The notes: generated from the sequence alone by a model not told the origin. 64,000 bases of DNA from Macrosoma leucophasiata (GCA_036365455.1 JAWQUS010000017.1:2418001-2482000); one strand, 5' to 3'. Positions 30,225 through 40,886 are shown, counted from the first letter of the stretch. Program-made: numbers and translations.

Positions 30225-30511
30225 CTGCCTCAGTAGTCTACTGGTAGCAGGCCAGTACTACTACGCTGGGGTCCTGGGTTCGATTCCCGGGTAGAGACTA
30301 TCAGAGAATGGTGTAAAGTCCTTTATCTCTGGTACTAATGGGATTTTTCCATTTTCTGAAAATTTCCCAATACCTCGATGTTTAGTAACGTGCCCTGAGA
30401 TGGCACATGGGCCAAAACGTAACCGACGATTCGTGGGTGTTTGCATGTATGCTTGAATGCATGCATTTACCTCTGCCTACCCCTTCGGGGATTATAGGCG
30501 TGTAGTTATGT
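30225..30511 (+). mobile_element. SINE-C copy
   Basis: Head 'gcctcagtagtctactggtag', B box GGGTTCGATTCCC, 3' end 'ggggattataggcgtgtag'. A ~25 bp deletion around 'ggcacatgggcc'. Confidence 0.85.
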
Positions 30512-30691
30512 AGGTTATTTCATCGCTTACCGTCCATGTTTAATAACCGATTGTGCATCTTCTATAATAATATTATTATTATTATATTACCATCAGTGTA
30601 GGTAAAACGAATACCTATCTCCCGTCTTCCGCTGAAAGTTTATCTTTCTACATTCAAGTGGTTAAATAATTTAGATAGTTAATATGTATAC

Positions 30692-30885
30692 CGTGACCAA
30701 ATAGGTCGAGTTCTGTCTGATGGTGAGGTCAAAAGTCTTAGGAATCGGCGTGCTTGTATGAAGAGAATGATGAAAGTAGACGAGGCACGAGAGGTTTGTC
30801 AGGACCGGAATATCTGGCGCTCTACACTCTCTGCCTACCCCGTTAGCGACGTGGCGTGAAGATACATACATACATATTATATATA
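30692..30885 (+). pseudogene. LINE 3' end, second copy of the 13.9-kb family
   Basis: Codons 30692-30858 read DQIGRVLSDGEVKSLRNRRA, CMKRMMKVDEAREVCQDRNI, WRSTLSAYPVSDVA then stop, matching the C-terminus at 13.93 kb almost residue for residue. Tail 'gaagatacatacatacata' with (TACA)n. Heavily 5'-truncated. Confidence 0.8.
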
Positions 30886-31649
30886 TACCCATTTTGTTCT
30901 TCCGTTTACATTGTTTATGTATCTATTAATAGTAACTACCAGAGAAATGATTATTTTTTACTGATACGTGTTTCTCATATCTGTGTTTTCAGAAGGGTAT
31001 CTTAAAGGCATATTTCAGTCTTTTGCAATAGGTAAATTTTTCGTGAATCTTTAAAAAAGGAGTGAGAACATCACAGATATTAAATTACGTAGGTATTCAC
31101 TGCGAAGTTCATATTGAAAAAGCTGGTTTCCAATCTTTCTATACCTATTTCATTTCTCTATATGAAACAAATAATGTCAATCTTGTGTCGCTGGAAGAGG
31201 AAATATCCGACCAAGAAATGGCTTTTTGAAATATAATATATTTATTTTGGGAAAAAGCCATCTCAGCAATGTCACTCAGCTCCAGTTAGGTAGGTATATA
31301 ATTAAAGAGACAAAGCAATATTACTTACAAAAAGGTCTCTACATCTAGTCTCAAGTCAAATTGTCTGAATTTTGCTTGTTATGTAAAAATATTTACTTGA
31401 CGGAACGATTTTTTGTGGATCAATTTAAATACATAAATATCTATTATATTGTTAAACTTAACTTGCTATCCGTGTTACCATGTTATCCCTAATCATGTTA
31501 TCCGTTTTTAGATTTTTTTTCTAAAGATGCCTTAACAAGATATTAACGTTTATTCCACAGAAAAAAATATTGAAGTCATTTTTTTTTAACAAACCTTATT
31601 TTAAACAAACCTTTCGCTACGGAAATGCGAAAGTGTGGCACCCTTATTG
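30886..31649. other. No gene seen
   Basis: AT-rich, no recognised repeat. Confidence 0.4.
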
Positions 31650-31930
31650 TTTTTTTTTAATCATGAAGTGGTAAATACGCATACTGTTTAAATTGATGGT
31701 AGGTAAGTAATACCGTAGCGGCTACGTAGCCTATAAACATCTACATGAAACCATTTCCAAATTTCAATGTAGGTAAATCCGTTGCAAGGTCTCAGGAGTG
31801 GCAATGCCTCTGTGCCGGAAATTACAGGGCCATACATCACCACATGACCAGAACACTATAATTTAGCAAGAAGGTTAGGTAATGCGGTGATGACTACGCT
31901 CTCGAGCTCCGTCATTTGAGCTACCACCAG
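31650..31930 (-). mobile_element. SINE-A copy, diverged
   Basis: Poly(T) at the left, 'gagctccgtcatttgagctaccaccag' at the right. The middle is diverged. Confidence 0.7.
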
Positions 31931-31949
31931 CAAAAACTTTAAAAACTTA

Positions 31950-32098
31950 CCCCCTTATTCATAAACGTACCTACATTAGACACGCTTTAGTTATAATATA
32001 CTTTGTCTTTATCAGTCACAATGTCAATTGCGTAGGATAGAAAAAGACAAAGGAGAGATTAGCAACACTTTAGGTAAATGCTTTTATAAATAAGGGGG
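31950..32098. mobile_element. MITE-N copy 1 (PIF/Harbinger type)
   Basis: Starts CCCCCTTATTCATAAACG and ends ...TATAAATAAGGGGG. Flanked by TTA on both sides (31947-31949, 32099-32101). ~149 bp, non-coding. Confidence 0.8.
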
Positions 32099-32101
32099 TT
32101 A

Positions 32102-32290
32102 AAGTTTAACTACCCAAACCCATACAAACACCATGGAAAGCCGGAACGCAACTGCAGGAAGGACATGCAGCGGGGGGTTCAATAATTTACATGCGGCGCG
32201 AGGGGAGCGCGTACAGTGCAATAGCCTGCCAGTCGAGTAGTAGGCAAGGTCACTGTCGCCACACGTGACTGATCCATTCATGCGGCAGCC
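32102..32290 (-). promoter_or_regulatory. GC-rich patch with YY1/Pho-like and E-box motifs
   Basis: GC- and CpG-rich relative to its neighbours, with no repeat family. On the minus strand it carries AAAATGGCTGCC (close to a YY1/Pho site) and TCAGTCACGTGTGG (an Inr-like TCAGT next to the E-box CACGTG). A 60-codon minus-strand frame has no domain. Regulatory role is only a guess. Confidence 0.25.
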
Positions 32291-32505
32291 ATTTTGTTTT
32301 TTTTTTTTTTCGAAATCTGTTTTAGAACTGATACTTACCTACTTAGTTGGTAAAATGCAGTAGGAATTTACTGCTGTTATTTCGAGATAGTTTTGTGTTT
32401 GTTTAATACAGATAAATAGGTACTTACCTACCAACCTAGCGAAGAAGCGTAAACAGTAGTGATAGGCCGAAGTTCGTTTTACATTCAATTATTTTATTCG
32501 GTTTA

Positions 32506-32815
32506 CTGCCTCGGTAGCCTAGTGGTAGTAGGCCACTACTACTACGCCGAGGTCCTGGGTTCGATTCCCGGGTAGGGGGTTATCAGAGATAATGGTGCAA
32601 AGTCCTTTATCTCTGGTTCTAATGGGATTTTTCCATTTTCTGGAAATTTCCCAGTACCTCGAAGTTTGGTAATGTGCCCGGAGATGTCAACAAGTTCGCC
32701 ACCTGTTACATGGGACAAAAACGTAACCGGCGAGTCGTGGGTGTTTGCATGTATGCTTGAATACATGCATTTATCTCTGCCTACCCCTTCGGGGATTACA
32801 GGCGTGAAATTACGT
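32506..32815 (+). mobile_element. SINE-C copy, full length
   Basis: Head 'ctgcctcggtagcctagtgg', B box GGGTTCGATTCCC, 3' end 'attacaggcgtgaaattacg'. Near consensus. Confidence 0.9.
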
Positions 32816-32949
32816 TCACGTTTTAAATCTTCACTATCTAATTGCACAATGTTGTATGTTGCGTGAAATTATTAAAAAGAAAACATGTTTTATAATAATA
32901 ATGAATAGTTAATGTTACTATACAACAAAATCAATTAATTTAAAAAAAA

Positions 32950-33698
32950 AAAATATATGTTCGGACATGCATAATATTTTTGAAAGACCTATCCAACAAT
33001 ACCCTACACAATATGGAAATCGAAAATAAAAAAAATATCCGCGCCCTAAATATTTTTTTTCATAGTTTTATTCTACCACTTTGTCGCCGTAATTAAGGTG
33101 TATACATGTGCCAAAGGAGATGTTGCGAGCTCGGCCCTGGTTCGTACACGTCCGAAAAAAATGGGTAAATTAAAGAAGAATCCCAAAAAAATACAATTAA
33201 TTTATTCAAGAATATATTTTAGAGTTACAACCACATTTAATTCAAACGATTTTATCATTTTCAACTCTGTTAAACATGGCGGCGATACAGCCGACACTTG
33301 GGATCGATCGATTTTGATAGTATTTAGAAAATATTACTTTTTTCTCCAAGTTCTATAATCAAAATACAATTTAAAAAACGAAAATGTCACAATGACATCG
33401 TCCTCCATATTCGCCATGTAAGTTTTGAGTTGCAATTCTAAGTGCAAATTATGTTTTGTAACTGCAAACAAAGCTAAAGAAGTGAAAATATGCAGTAAAA
33501 AACGTTTTTATATTGATTTTGCCTGTTTAATGATATTGTGTACAATACATGGCCGGAGGTCCATACATTTTTGCAACATCTCCTTTCAAGTCTCTAGTAC
33601 CAATAGTTTCTAAACCAAGCACGGACAGACAGACAGACAGACGGACATGGCGAAACTATAAGGGTTCCATGTTTACTACGGAACCCTAAAAATCTTCA
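32950..33698 (+). repeat. Repeat-F copy carrying MITE-S
   Basis: Outer parts (32950-33112 and 33587-33698) are the inverse of 29077-29368, including 'gacctatccaacaatacccta', 'ccactttgtcgccgtaatt', '(gaca)n' and the end 'ttccatgtttactacggaac'. The middle 474 bp is MITE-S. Confidence 0.75.
33113..33586 (+). mobile_element. MITE-S copy 1 (474 bp)
   Basis: Perfect 14-bp terminal inverted repeats AAAGGAGATGTTGC/GCAACATCTCCTTT. The second copy at 62753-63227 is about the same length and nearly identical, so the family is fairly young. Inside are 'aacatggcggcgatacagccg' and 'atattcgccatgt'. No transposase; superfamily unclear. Confidence 0.8.
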
Positions 33699-34417
33699 TA
33701 ACATCGACGACACAACACCGCTACTTTAAAAATGTTAGTCACAAAGCCGCAACAACGTGACGCTGGGTTTGCTGGTAAACTTATAAAATAATCAACAGTC
33801 ATATCTTATCATGATGCAATTAAATATTTCTTGATAATACCTACCAATTAGTTATTTTGTAGATGTCTACCAACATCAGTTAAATGGTACCAAACGAATT
33901 AAACACACGAGCATAGATAACTCTCATTTTATTTTAGACACGTGATTATGATTAAATTAGTTTTCCGTCGCCGCTAAATATGATTTATTAAACGTTTTAA
34001 TATTAATTGGGACAGTAAAATTTTACACTCGGTCTTTGGCCGTATCTTGTTTCGTCTTTGTCTTCTAATACGCAGTTCTCATATTTCGAATATCATGACT
34101 TGCTGAAAATAGTTTAGAAAGAAAAAGCAAACGTTTTTTGTGTTTTTTTTTATGAGATGTCATCGGCGTGTCTGTTTTTGCCATGCATATATATCATCAG
34201 TAGGACAATTTAAAGAGGATCGCATAAAAAAATTGAGGTGGAATAGTTTTCGGTACCTACTCATGCGCCGATTTATCCTGGACTATTAGGGTCGTGTCAA
34301 TTTTGAAATGTTGTCAATTAAACAATGCGCAATGAGTATGAGTAAAGTATACATAAGTACGCAAGCAATTACTGGTGTAGGTAGGTACCTACGCCTCGTC
34401 TTTATATTAAATTCTAG
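33699..34417. other. No gene seen
   Basis: AT-rich, no repeat recognised. Confidence 0.4.
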
Positions 34418-34562
34418 CCCCCTTACTCATAAACGTATTTTAGCTAAAGTTTTGCTAACTCTCCTTTGTCTTTTTCTATCCTGCACATTTGACAATGCAA
34501 CTGAGAGAGACAAAGCATTCTATAGCTAAAACGTATCTAAAGTACGTTCATGAATAAGGGGG
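34418..34562. mobile_element. MITE-N copy 2
   Basis: CCCCCTTACTCATAAACGTA ... TTCATGAATAAGGGGG, ~145 bp. The TSD is mutated (TAG/TTG). Confidence 0.75.
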
Positions 34563-34859
34563 TTGGACTATAATTGCGTAATATATAAAGTTTTTGCTAT
34601 TTTCATATAAATAGAAATAGTAGACGTGCTCAAAAATAACATATTATGAAGAAAACAAGAGATAAGTGTACAAAATGAAAAAAAAAATTTGACTGACTTA
34701 CGTAAGTTATTTAAAAATCGTAATCAGGACAATATTTTTTTCAAGAATACACGACATCTATACAAATAAATAAAATTGGAGTGTGTGTTTGTAATATTAA
34801 AATAACCGGCTTTTGCTAAATGCCTATGTATGTTTACACGGCACATATACCAAAAAAAC

Positions 34860-35078
34860 ATTTTTAACAATTTTTGTCTGTCTATCTGTCTGTTTGTTCG
34901 CGCTAATCTCGGGAACGGCTGTACCGATTTTGACGGGACTTTCACTGGCAGATAGCTTATGTAATAAGGAGTAACTTCGGCTATACTTTTATACTAGCTG
35001 CGCCCACGACTTTGTCTGGATAGAGACTGAAAAATCATAAATTCTCACGCGGAAGAAGTGGCGGGCACAGCTAGTATT
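34860..35078. mobile_element. RTE-type 3' ends, head to head
   Basis: 'ctaatctcgggaacggctgtaccgatttt', 'ttcactggcagatagcttatg' and then 'atactagctgcgcccacgac' in one direction and 'ggcgggcacagctagtatt' in the other. The same composite is at 56440-56680. Confidence 0.65.
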
Positions 35079-35330
35079 CCATAAAATTTGACTGCATCTT
35101 GCATATTGCCCGACTCCGTACGTTCCGCAGGTTCATATTTGCACCTGCGTGCGTTGAATACTAAATCATTTGATTGCTTAATTATATATTGACGTTAACA
35201 TAACCTTGGTTTATATGGATTGAGTCAGATTGAATTGCATTTAAATACTATGGCGGAGCAATGTTCTGTTTGGTTTTATTTTATCAAAAAAGGCTTTAGG
35301 CAGTGGAGCAGCAACCATGGGTAGCACCCG

Positions 35331-35609
35331 GTTTTTTGTGCAATGGAAGTGGCAAACAAGCATGCAGTTCACATTGATGTTAAGTGATGACTGCAGCCTA
35401 AAGACACCAACACAAAGCCAAGGTCAAAATGCAGATGCGTTACCACTCCTGAGACCTAAGTTGATATGTCTCTGTGATAGTTTTTACTGTGCCGTACATT
35501 ACTACCTAACCGTAACACGATAGTGCTGAACACTACCATTTGGCGGCAGATAGAAGTAATGCGGTGGTGCCTAAGCCCGCGAGCTCTATCCCTAGATCTC
35601 TTCCACCAG
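35331..35609 (-). mobile_element. SINE-A' copy
   Basis: 'caatggaagtggcaaacaag' to 'tcttccaccagt', with the variant middle 'gatagtttttactgtgcc'. Follows 250 bp (35080-35330) with nothing recognisable. Confidence 0.75.
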
Positions 35610-35984
35610 TAAAAACTACCACTAGACAAGATAATACGTAAGTTTTATAACGATAATGACGTAGCGAATTTGCATACACAATAATAAGTATAAAATTCCT
35701 ATGCCTAGATCTCTGCATTAGTCTATAAAATTATAGGTACCGCAACGCGATAGCATTTAGATATCTACAACTATGTACATAAAGACCAACTTTGATTGCA
35801 TTACACGAAGAAAGTTACTGGGACGACCAGTAGAAAGCCTGGCGTGGCTTTTCAAAGAGCGAAGGAAAGTTAGAATGTTTTATGTTTCCTCTTGAGAGCC
35901 CTGAACCCTTCTAGGATTACTTTTTTGTGGAAACACATACAGACAAATGGGGAATTTGTAACAAAAGAAATCGAAAATCTTTTT
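35610..35984. other. No gene seen
   Basis: No repeat or coding signature recognised. Confidence 0.4.
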
Positions 35985-36357
35985 TTTTTATTTTGAAATG
36001 GCTGCGCTATTACGCATATTGCCAGTGTCAAGTGAAACGATATTTCGTATTCGTATTTATGCAGCGTAATCAGACAGTCAGTCAGTCAGTCAATTATTTA
36101 ATAAGTCAGTCAAGTGAGTCACAGCCAATAATTCGATGGCTACTTTACCAGTACATTTACAAGGTTTTGGAGGCAACCTGAAAGGCTGCGTTTTCGCACT
36201 GTTATTCTTTTTCACAGTTTCACTATACACGGGCACTGTAATAAAACTATGTCAAACAAAATGGCACCAACTTTATTTAATATAACTCAAAAATACACCA
36301 AGAAAACGAAATAAAATAAGAGCACCACACGCCTCCTTCAAGGTTCCCGACAAGAAC
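35985..36357 (-). mobile_element. Repeat-G copy (minus strand)
   Basis: Poly(T) at the left, then 'gctattacgcatattgccag', an expanded (CAGT)5 run at 36071-36092, 'aggttttggaggcaacctg', 'cactatacacgggcactg' and 'caccacacgcctcc'. Matches 2212-2790 in reverse. Confidence 0.75.
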
Positions 36358-36480
36358 CCCGTCGCAAAGGATCCGTGGTCAGTTTCTGTTTTTGGAGTTA
36401 TGCTTCCAATGGTGCGATTGAAAAAAATTATGAGAGTGAATTTTTACGATGCGCGCGCACTCCGACAGTTAAAAGTGACA

Positions 36481-36536
36481 GTCTGAAGTTAGTTGCTAAA
36501 CAGATAAAAGCAACTGTCTGAAGTTAGTTGCTAAAC
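36481..36536. repeat. 21-bp direct repeat, 35-bp period
   Basis: GTCTGAAGTTAGTTGCTAAA(C) occurs at 36481 and again at 36516. Confidence 0.7.
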
Positions 36537-37110
36537 TTTTTTGACGTTTTGTTTTATTTCTGGTTATTGGATTGTTACGCTAAAGAAGTATAACTTCTAA
36601 GGCCCCGTTTACATTATCTTAGTGTTTAGCAGAGTGCTTTACGATAGTACTTTAGTCGAAACATGTAAACGCTACTTGCTTTAATACGGTTCTACTTGAC
36701 TTTCAAGTTGAATCAAAATAGAATTGCTTCCTATTTTTATTCCAAGTGATACCCTTGCGCGCCCACGCACTCTCCGGCGCGTCACTCGGCTCTTCCCTGG
36801 TTAGGTGTAAACAGCACATTTAGTAAAATCTTTAGGAGAGTACACAAATGTGAAACGCGAGAGTGTTTTTTTATTTATACAGATTGCTTAATGGTTGGAA
36901 GTTACAACTATTAAACTTCCTCAAAGCATGGATTTGGGACTAATCCATCGACGCTCCCATATTCGTTTCGGTTTATTTATTTCATATAAAATGTCGTCTT
37001 CTGTTTGTCCCATAACTAGAGTTAGTATTTTGCGTAGAATAGAGCGTATTTAGTAGATACTCTATTGGAAGAAATGTAAACGTTCACTCGCAACGCACTA
37101 TAGTGCGTAG

Positions 37111-37238
37111 TGAATAAGGAGGTTAGTGTTTAGGAGAGTATTATAATACAACTTGAAAGGCAAGTTCTTTATAGCACTAAAGAACTTGCCTTTCAAGTTG
37201 TATTATAATACTCTCCTAAACACTAACCTCCTTATTCA
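37111..37238. repeat. Perfect 61-bp inverted repeat with 6-nt spacer
   Basis: 37111-37171 and 37178-37238 are exact reverse complements (checked base by base); the spacer is 'tagcac'. The arms contain 12 bp of the MITE-N tip plus the terminus of the host element. Just left is another palindrome, CGCACTATAGTGCG. Confidence 0.95.
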
Positions 37239-37372
37239 TAAACGTATTTTAGCTAAAGTGCTGCTAATATTTTCTTTGTTTTTTTCTTTCCTGCACATTT
37301 GACAATGCTACTGGCAAAGACAAAGCATTCTATAGCTAAAACGTATCTTATGTACGTTTATGAATAAGGGGG
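37227..37372. mobile_element. MITE-N copy 3
   Basis: Starts CCTCCTTATTCATAAACG and ends TTTATGAATAAGGGGG. TAA duplications at 37224-37226 and 37373-37375. Confidence 0.85.
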
Positions 37373-37388
37373 TAAGATAATGTAAATC

Positions 37389-37914
37389 AACCATAACGTG
37401 CGTTCATTAGTACACACACGGTTTTTCTTATTTTGTCATTGCACGGAACCCAAAATCAACCGATCCCCACCAGAACCTAACCAGGTCATCAGCGCCACTA
37501 AAGCCAGTACACAATGCCCTCATTAAAGGCATGAACAAAGGGACGCACCGTGACGAACGAGCCATCTGTGTATATGTCACCTAATACGGCCGCGTATTGT
37601 TTGTATGTGTATGATGAATATCTCCACAGATAGCGGTAAATGAGCTTAACATGATCGTAGAAGTAGGTACTACTTCATTTAAGGATTATGTTTTTGATGC
37701 AACATTAGTGACAGTATTAAGACGTCGCGACCCTCACGTGGAAAATAATTTCACTACTAGTTCAGGCAGTCAACCGAAAATGGTAAAACCATTTCAACAG
37801 GGCTGTAGTGAATGCAATAACGCGTGGTGGGCAGTAGCGTCCCGAAACTACCGCCACTGCGGTCCCCAATCAAAGACAAGCCAAGCGTGGCGATAATGAC
37901 ATTTTTGTCCAACA
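37389..37914. other. No gene seen
   Basis: The 81-codon frame 37651-37896 has no recognised domain. 'tttgtccaacattggacgtc' at about 37903 resembles a LINE C-terminal coding end ('tttgtccagcagtggacgtc'), so part of this stretch may be decayed LINE. Confidence 0.35.
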
Positions 37915-38040
37915 TTGGACGTCTTGAGTGGTGGAGTGTAACAAATTTGTTAAAGTTCGAGAAGGATGCATAATTTTACATTAAATTTGTTACAGTTTTT
38001 AATTAACTTTAACAAATATTTTGGTGCAACCGAACCTAAG
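37915..38040. mobile_element. Repeat-R right part
   Basis: 'gttcgagaaggatg', 'aactttaacaaatattttgg' and 'tgcaaccgaacc' match the right end of Repeat-R at 11.1 kb. Confidence 0.5.
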
Positions 38041-38282
38041 TTTGCAGATTGTAATTAATTTCACTATAAATCAATAAGTCAGTCTATCACGACATAAAAA
38101 AGTTTACACCCTACAATAACAGCTCGATTATAGTTGCTCATCAGAGTATGCTGCTGTGTTACCGAAAAAGGGCACTTCTAACATTTTTTGTGAAATTGAG
38201 CTGTATACATACATATTCGGAATCAGGAAAAAATGATCTATCCGCTTGATTTTCTGTGGATTTTTAGTTACAAAATTAACAG

Positions 38283-38650
38283 GGATAGTAGGTATAAGCT
38301 TTGCAACTCAAAACCAACATGGCGAATATGGCGGGCAATGTCATTTTGACATTTTCAGTTTTTAAATTGTTTTTTTTTTTAATTATAAAGTACTTGAAAA
38401 AAAAAGTAATATTTTCTAAATACTATCGAAATCGATTTTATTTGTTAATAATATACTAATCGATTTCCAATTTAAAAAAATCTTCGGAACTTCTTTTAAT
38501 TAGTCGATTTGATAGATCGTTTTTTTTTGATAAGATGTGATGCATTAGTAAGATACAGATAGCATTAGTTTTGTTTTATCTACATAGGTACTATCCCAAG
38601 CGCCGGCTGTATCGCCGCCACGTTGAACATGGTTGAAAATGATGGATGCA
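38283..38650 (-). mobile_element. MITE-S copy 3, old, with insertion
   Basis: 'gcaactcaaaaccaacatgg', 'gtcattttgacattttcag' and 'gccggctgtatcgccgcca' match MITE-S in reverse. About 150 bp not present in the other copies lie between 'cgaaatcgatt' (38436) and 'atcccaagcg' (38590). Termini lost. Confidence 0.65.
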
Positions 38651-38698
38651 CTAAAAGCGCAACACATAATTAGCAATTTTTCGCAATCCTAGCAGCCT

Positions 38699-38885
38699 GT
38701 GTGCTTTTATCCCCGATGGTCATACGTCTAATATCGTGTACAGAGAAGCATTACTGCAAAATAGTTTTTTTAAGCTACCCAAAAGTGTTAATGATACAAA
38801 ATTAACCAAAATATATATCCAAAAGCGCTGCCTAATGTCCCAAAGCCACTTTTCCACGCAAACAAATTTGCGGGCACAGCTAGTT
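38699..38885 (-). mobile_element. RTE-type piece (minus strand)
   Basis: Inverse relative of 14796-15000: 'ggtcatacgtctaatatcgtg', 'gtacagagaagcatta', ending 'gcgggcacagctagtta'. Confidence 0.65.
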
Positions 38886-39227
38886 ATTAAATATATCCAT
38901 TAAAATAAAAAATATGTTCTCGCTATCGTTGTATGCAATACTAAATAAACGCAATATTTTACAATGACATAATTTCGAAAAACACCTAAAATGTGTTTTT
39001 TTTCGCAAACTTTAATTTCTATTTTCTCAACACATTCAAAATGTTAGTTGTGCCCGTTTTAATTGCGACGGCAGTATAGCTAGACAACAACCTGTCGTAA
39101 ACATGAATAGACTCGGCACGTGACGATCCACGTGTTCCCCAAGACGAGGCTCAGGATGCAAGCATAGGACTACAGTACGGTTAAATAATGATTCTTTTCT
39201 TGGCTACTCTCATTAAATTTTTTTTAT
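38886..39227. other. No gene seen
   Basis: AT-rich, no repeat recognised. Confidence 0.4.
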
Positions 39228-39428
39228 AGTTTACCAGCTGGTGCCCGTGACTTCGTCTGCATTGCATACTATATCTTTATAATTTGTAGCCTACGTGTTT
39301 TTCTGATGTGTAAGCTATATTATTGTAAAGTTTCATTAAAATCCATTCAGTAGTTTATAAGTGAAAGAGTAACAAATATCCATCCGTACCTACAAACTTT
39401 CGCGTTTATAATGTTAGTAGGAAGTAGG
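39228..39428 (+). mobile_element. RTE-type piece
   Basis: 'accagctggtgcccgtgac' + 'ttcgtctgc', 'ttaaaatccattcagtagttt' and the end 'cgcgtttataatgttagtag'. Confidence 0.65.
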
Positions 39429-39452
39429 ATGAAGTTACATAGAAAAGACCCG

Positions 39453-39686
39453 AACAAGTGGTAGAGTTATAGTGCAGGGACTCTAGGCCGTAGGCGGCAT
39501 CGCATTACCTAATCGGTGCGCCCAAATGGTAGTGTTTAGCAATGGCACCGTAATTTCCGTCACAGAGACATACCTTGGTCCTCAGAAGTGTCAACACATC
39601 TACATGGTTTCATGTAGTTGTTTATAGGTATTACTTATCATCAATGTAAACTGTATGCTTATTTGCCATTTTACGACATAAAAAAG
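39453..39686 (+). mobile_element. SINE-A' copy, diverged
   Basis: 'agtggtagagttatagtgc' to 'tttacgacataaaaaag', with a shortened middle. Confidence 0.65.
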
Positions 39687-39775
39687 CGTGCGTTTTGTTT
39701 GTTGTGAAGTATCTTATACTTACGCGTACAGATCTTACGACGTACCTACTATTTATTATTTTAGAAATTGAAATT

Positions 39776-39838
39776 ATTTTTTTTATACATTTGACTTCAG
39801 GCAGAAATCGAACTTAGGACCTCAGGGTAACCATCAGC
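39776..39838 (-). mobile_element. SINE-D head fragment
   Basis: Minus-strand piece 'tgacttcaggcagaaatcgaac' (inverse B box) to 'cctcagggtaacca'. Confidence 0.55.
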
Positions 39839-39965
39839 AAAAACAAAATACGATCTCAGCCCGTAGTTGTTTTTTTATAACAATATGAATTTTAAGTAAA
39901 TAAAGATCGATGTTAAGAGCCAAATATCTAGAGTTCTAGACCAATATACCTACTCGTAGTAAGTA

Positions 39966-40209
39966 CAGTACCCAACAATAAATTTTGCACATCGGGCCTA
40001 CGAAAGAGACAATCGGCTAGTTTCGACTTCGTAGCGCGTTAACTCTGCTACACACTGCCTACATAAGCAGTGAGTCCCGTCAAAACTTGATCAAAATGGT
40101 CGACAAATGTCACATAGGCAAGGTGCGAAAGAGATAACGCTCTACAGACCCGAAATAAGCCGATGTCTCCTTCCGAAGATCGATGCGCAATATTTCTTGT
40201 TAGATACTG
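39966..40209. mobile_element. MITE-I copy, complete
   Basis: CAGTACCCAACAATAAATTT ... TTCTTGTTAGATACTG with TA on both sides. 244 bp, no coding sequence. Confidence 0.85.
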
Positions 40210-40211
40210 TA

Positions 40212-40715
40212 TAGATCTACATCCGCCACTAATACAACAAAAACCAATATATATCTGTGGGAACAGGATGAATGGAGCCAAGTCTAGTTGGCCAAGGATG
40301 TCGACTTGCCAAACGCGTTCTACACTAGTTTTTGTGGCCGGTTTCACACGCCACCGGTATGAGACTTGGCCACGGTCACATTTGCGATTCAAGGCATGCC
40401 ATTTTTTACAGTTACAAACAACTTGTTTACAGAATTGTGAAGGTGGAAAAATAATTATAGGAAAAAATCGATGTTGTTTACCGGTAAAAAAATAACTCGA
40501 TGATAAACAACTCGAGTTAAATTCGCTGTATTTCTGAGAGACACGTGTAAAGAATTACGAGTATATTTTATTACGAATCTATTTTATTTTCCTTTTGTTG
40601 TTAAGAGAATTATATTTTTGGAACTTCTGGTTTGCTATTGTAGACCGAATGAAAGACACCATTGTAAAACCAATGATAGAAACCATGATATACCTCTTTT
40701 GAATATTCGCGTGTT
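40212..40715. other. No gene seen
   Basis: 110-114-codon frames on both strands near 40.05-40.5 kb start inside MITE-I and lack any domain. No further repeat recognised. Confidence 0.4.
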
Positions 40716-40886
40716 GAAGCTTTTTTATGTTATGGAAATGGCACACAAGTATGCAATTCACATTGATGTTAAGTGATGACTGCAGCCTATAGACACCCAC
40801 ACAAAGACCAAGGTCAAAACGCAGATGCGTTACCACTCCTGAGGCCTAAGGTGTCATGCCTCTGTGCCGGAAATTACAGGGCCGTA
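40716..40886 (-). mobile_element. SINE-A 3' part, cut at MITE-I
   Basis: 'ttttttatgttatggaaatggc' to 'ggaaattacagggccgta', where MITE-I begins. The 5' part is not found on the far side. Confidence 0.75.

Larger units (their letters stand above)
36600..37388. mobile_element. Inverted-repeat element hosting MITE-N
   Basis: The left end has TTTACATTATCTTA then GTGTTTAG (from 36608). Removing MITE-N copy 3 and one TAA from the right end restores 'cctaaacactaagataatg' + 'taaa', the exact complement. So a ~640-bp inverted-repeat element existed before MITE-N inserted in its right terminus. No coding remnant; superfamily unknown. Confidence 0.65.

Noticed and set aside
33098..33358. 86-codon frame conserved in both MITE-S copies
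   Set aside because: Conservation is explained by recent transposition of the whole 475-bp element. The frame is truncated by repeat structure and has no domain.
37651..37896. 81-codon frame with C and W residues as a zinc-finger-like gene
   Set aside because: No regular C/H spacing or recognised domain. A LINE-like C-terminal end just after it suggests decayed repeat.
40048..40495. Overlapping 110-114-codon frames on both strands
   Set aside because: Both begin in MITE-I terminal sequence and share no known motif. Long opposite frames here reflect local composition.
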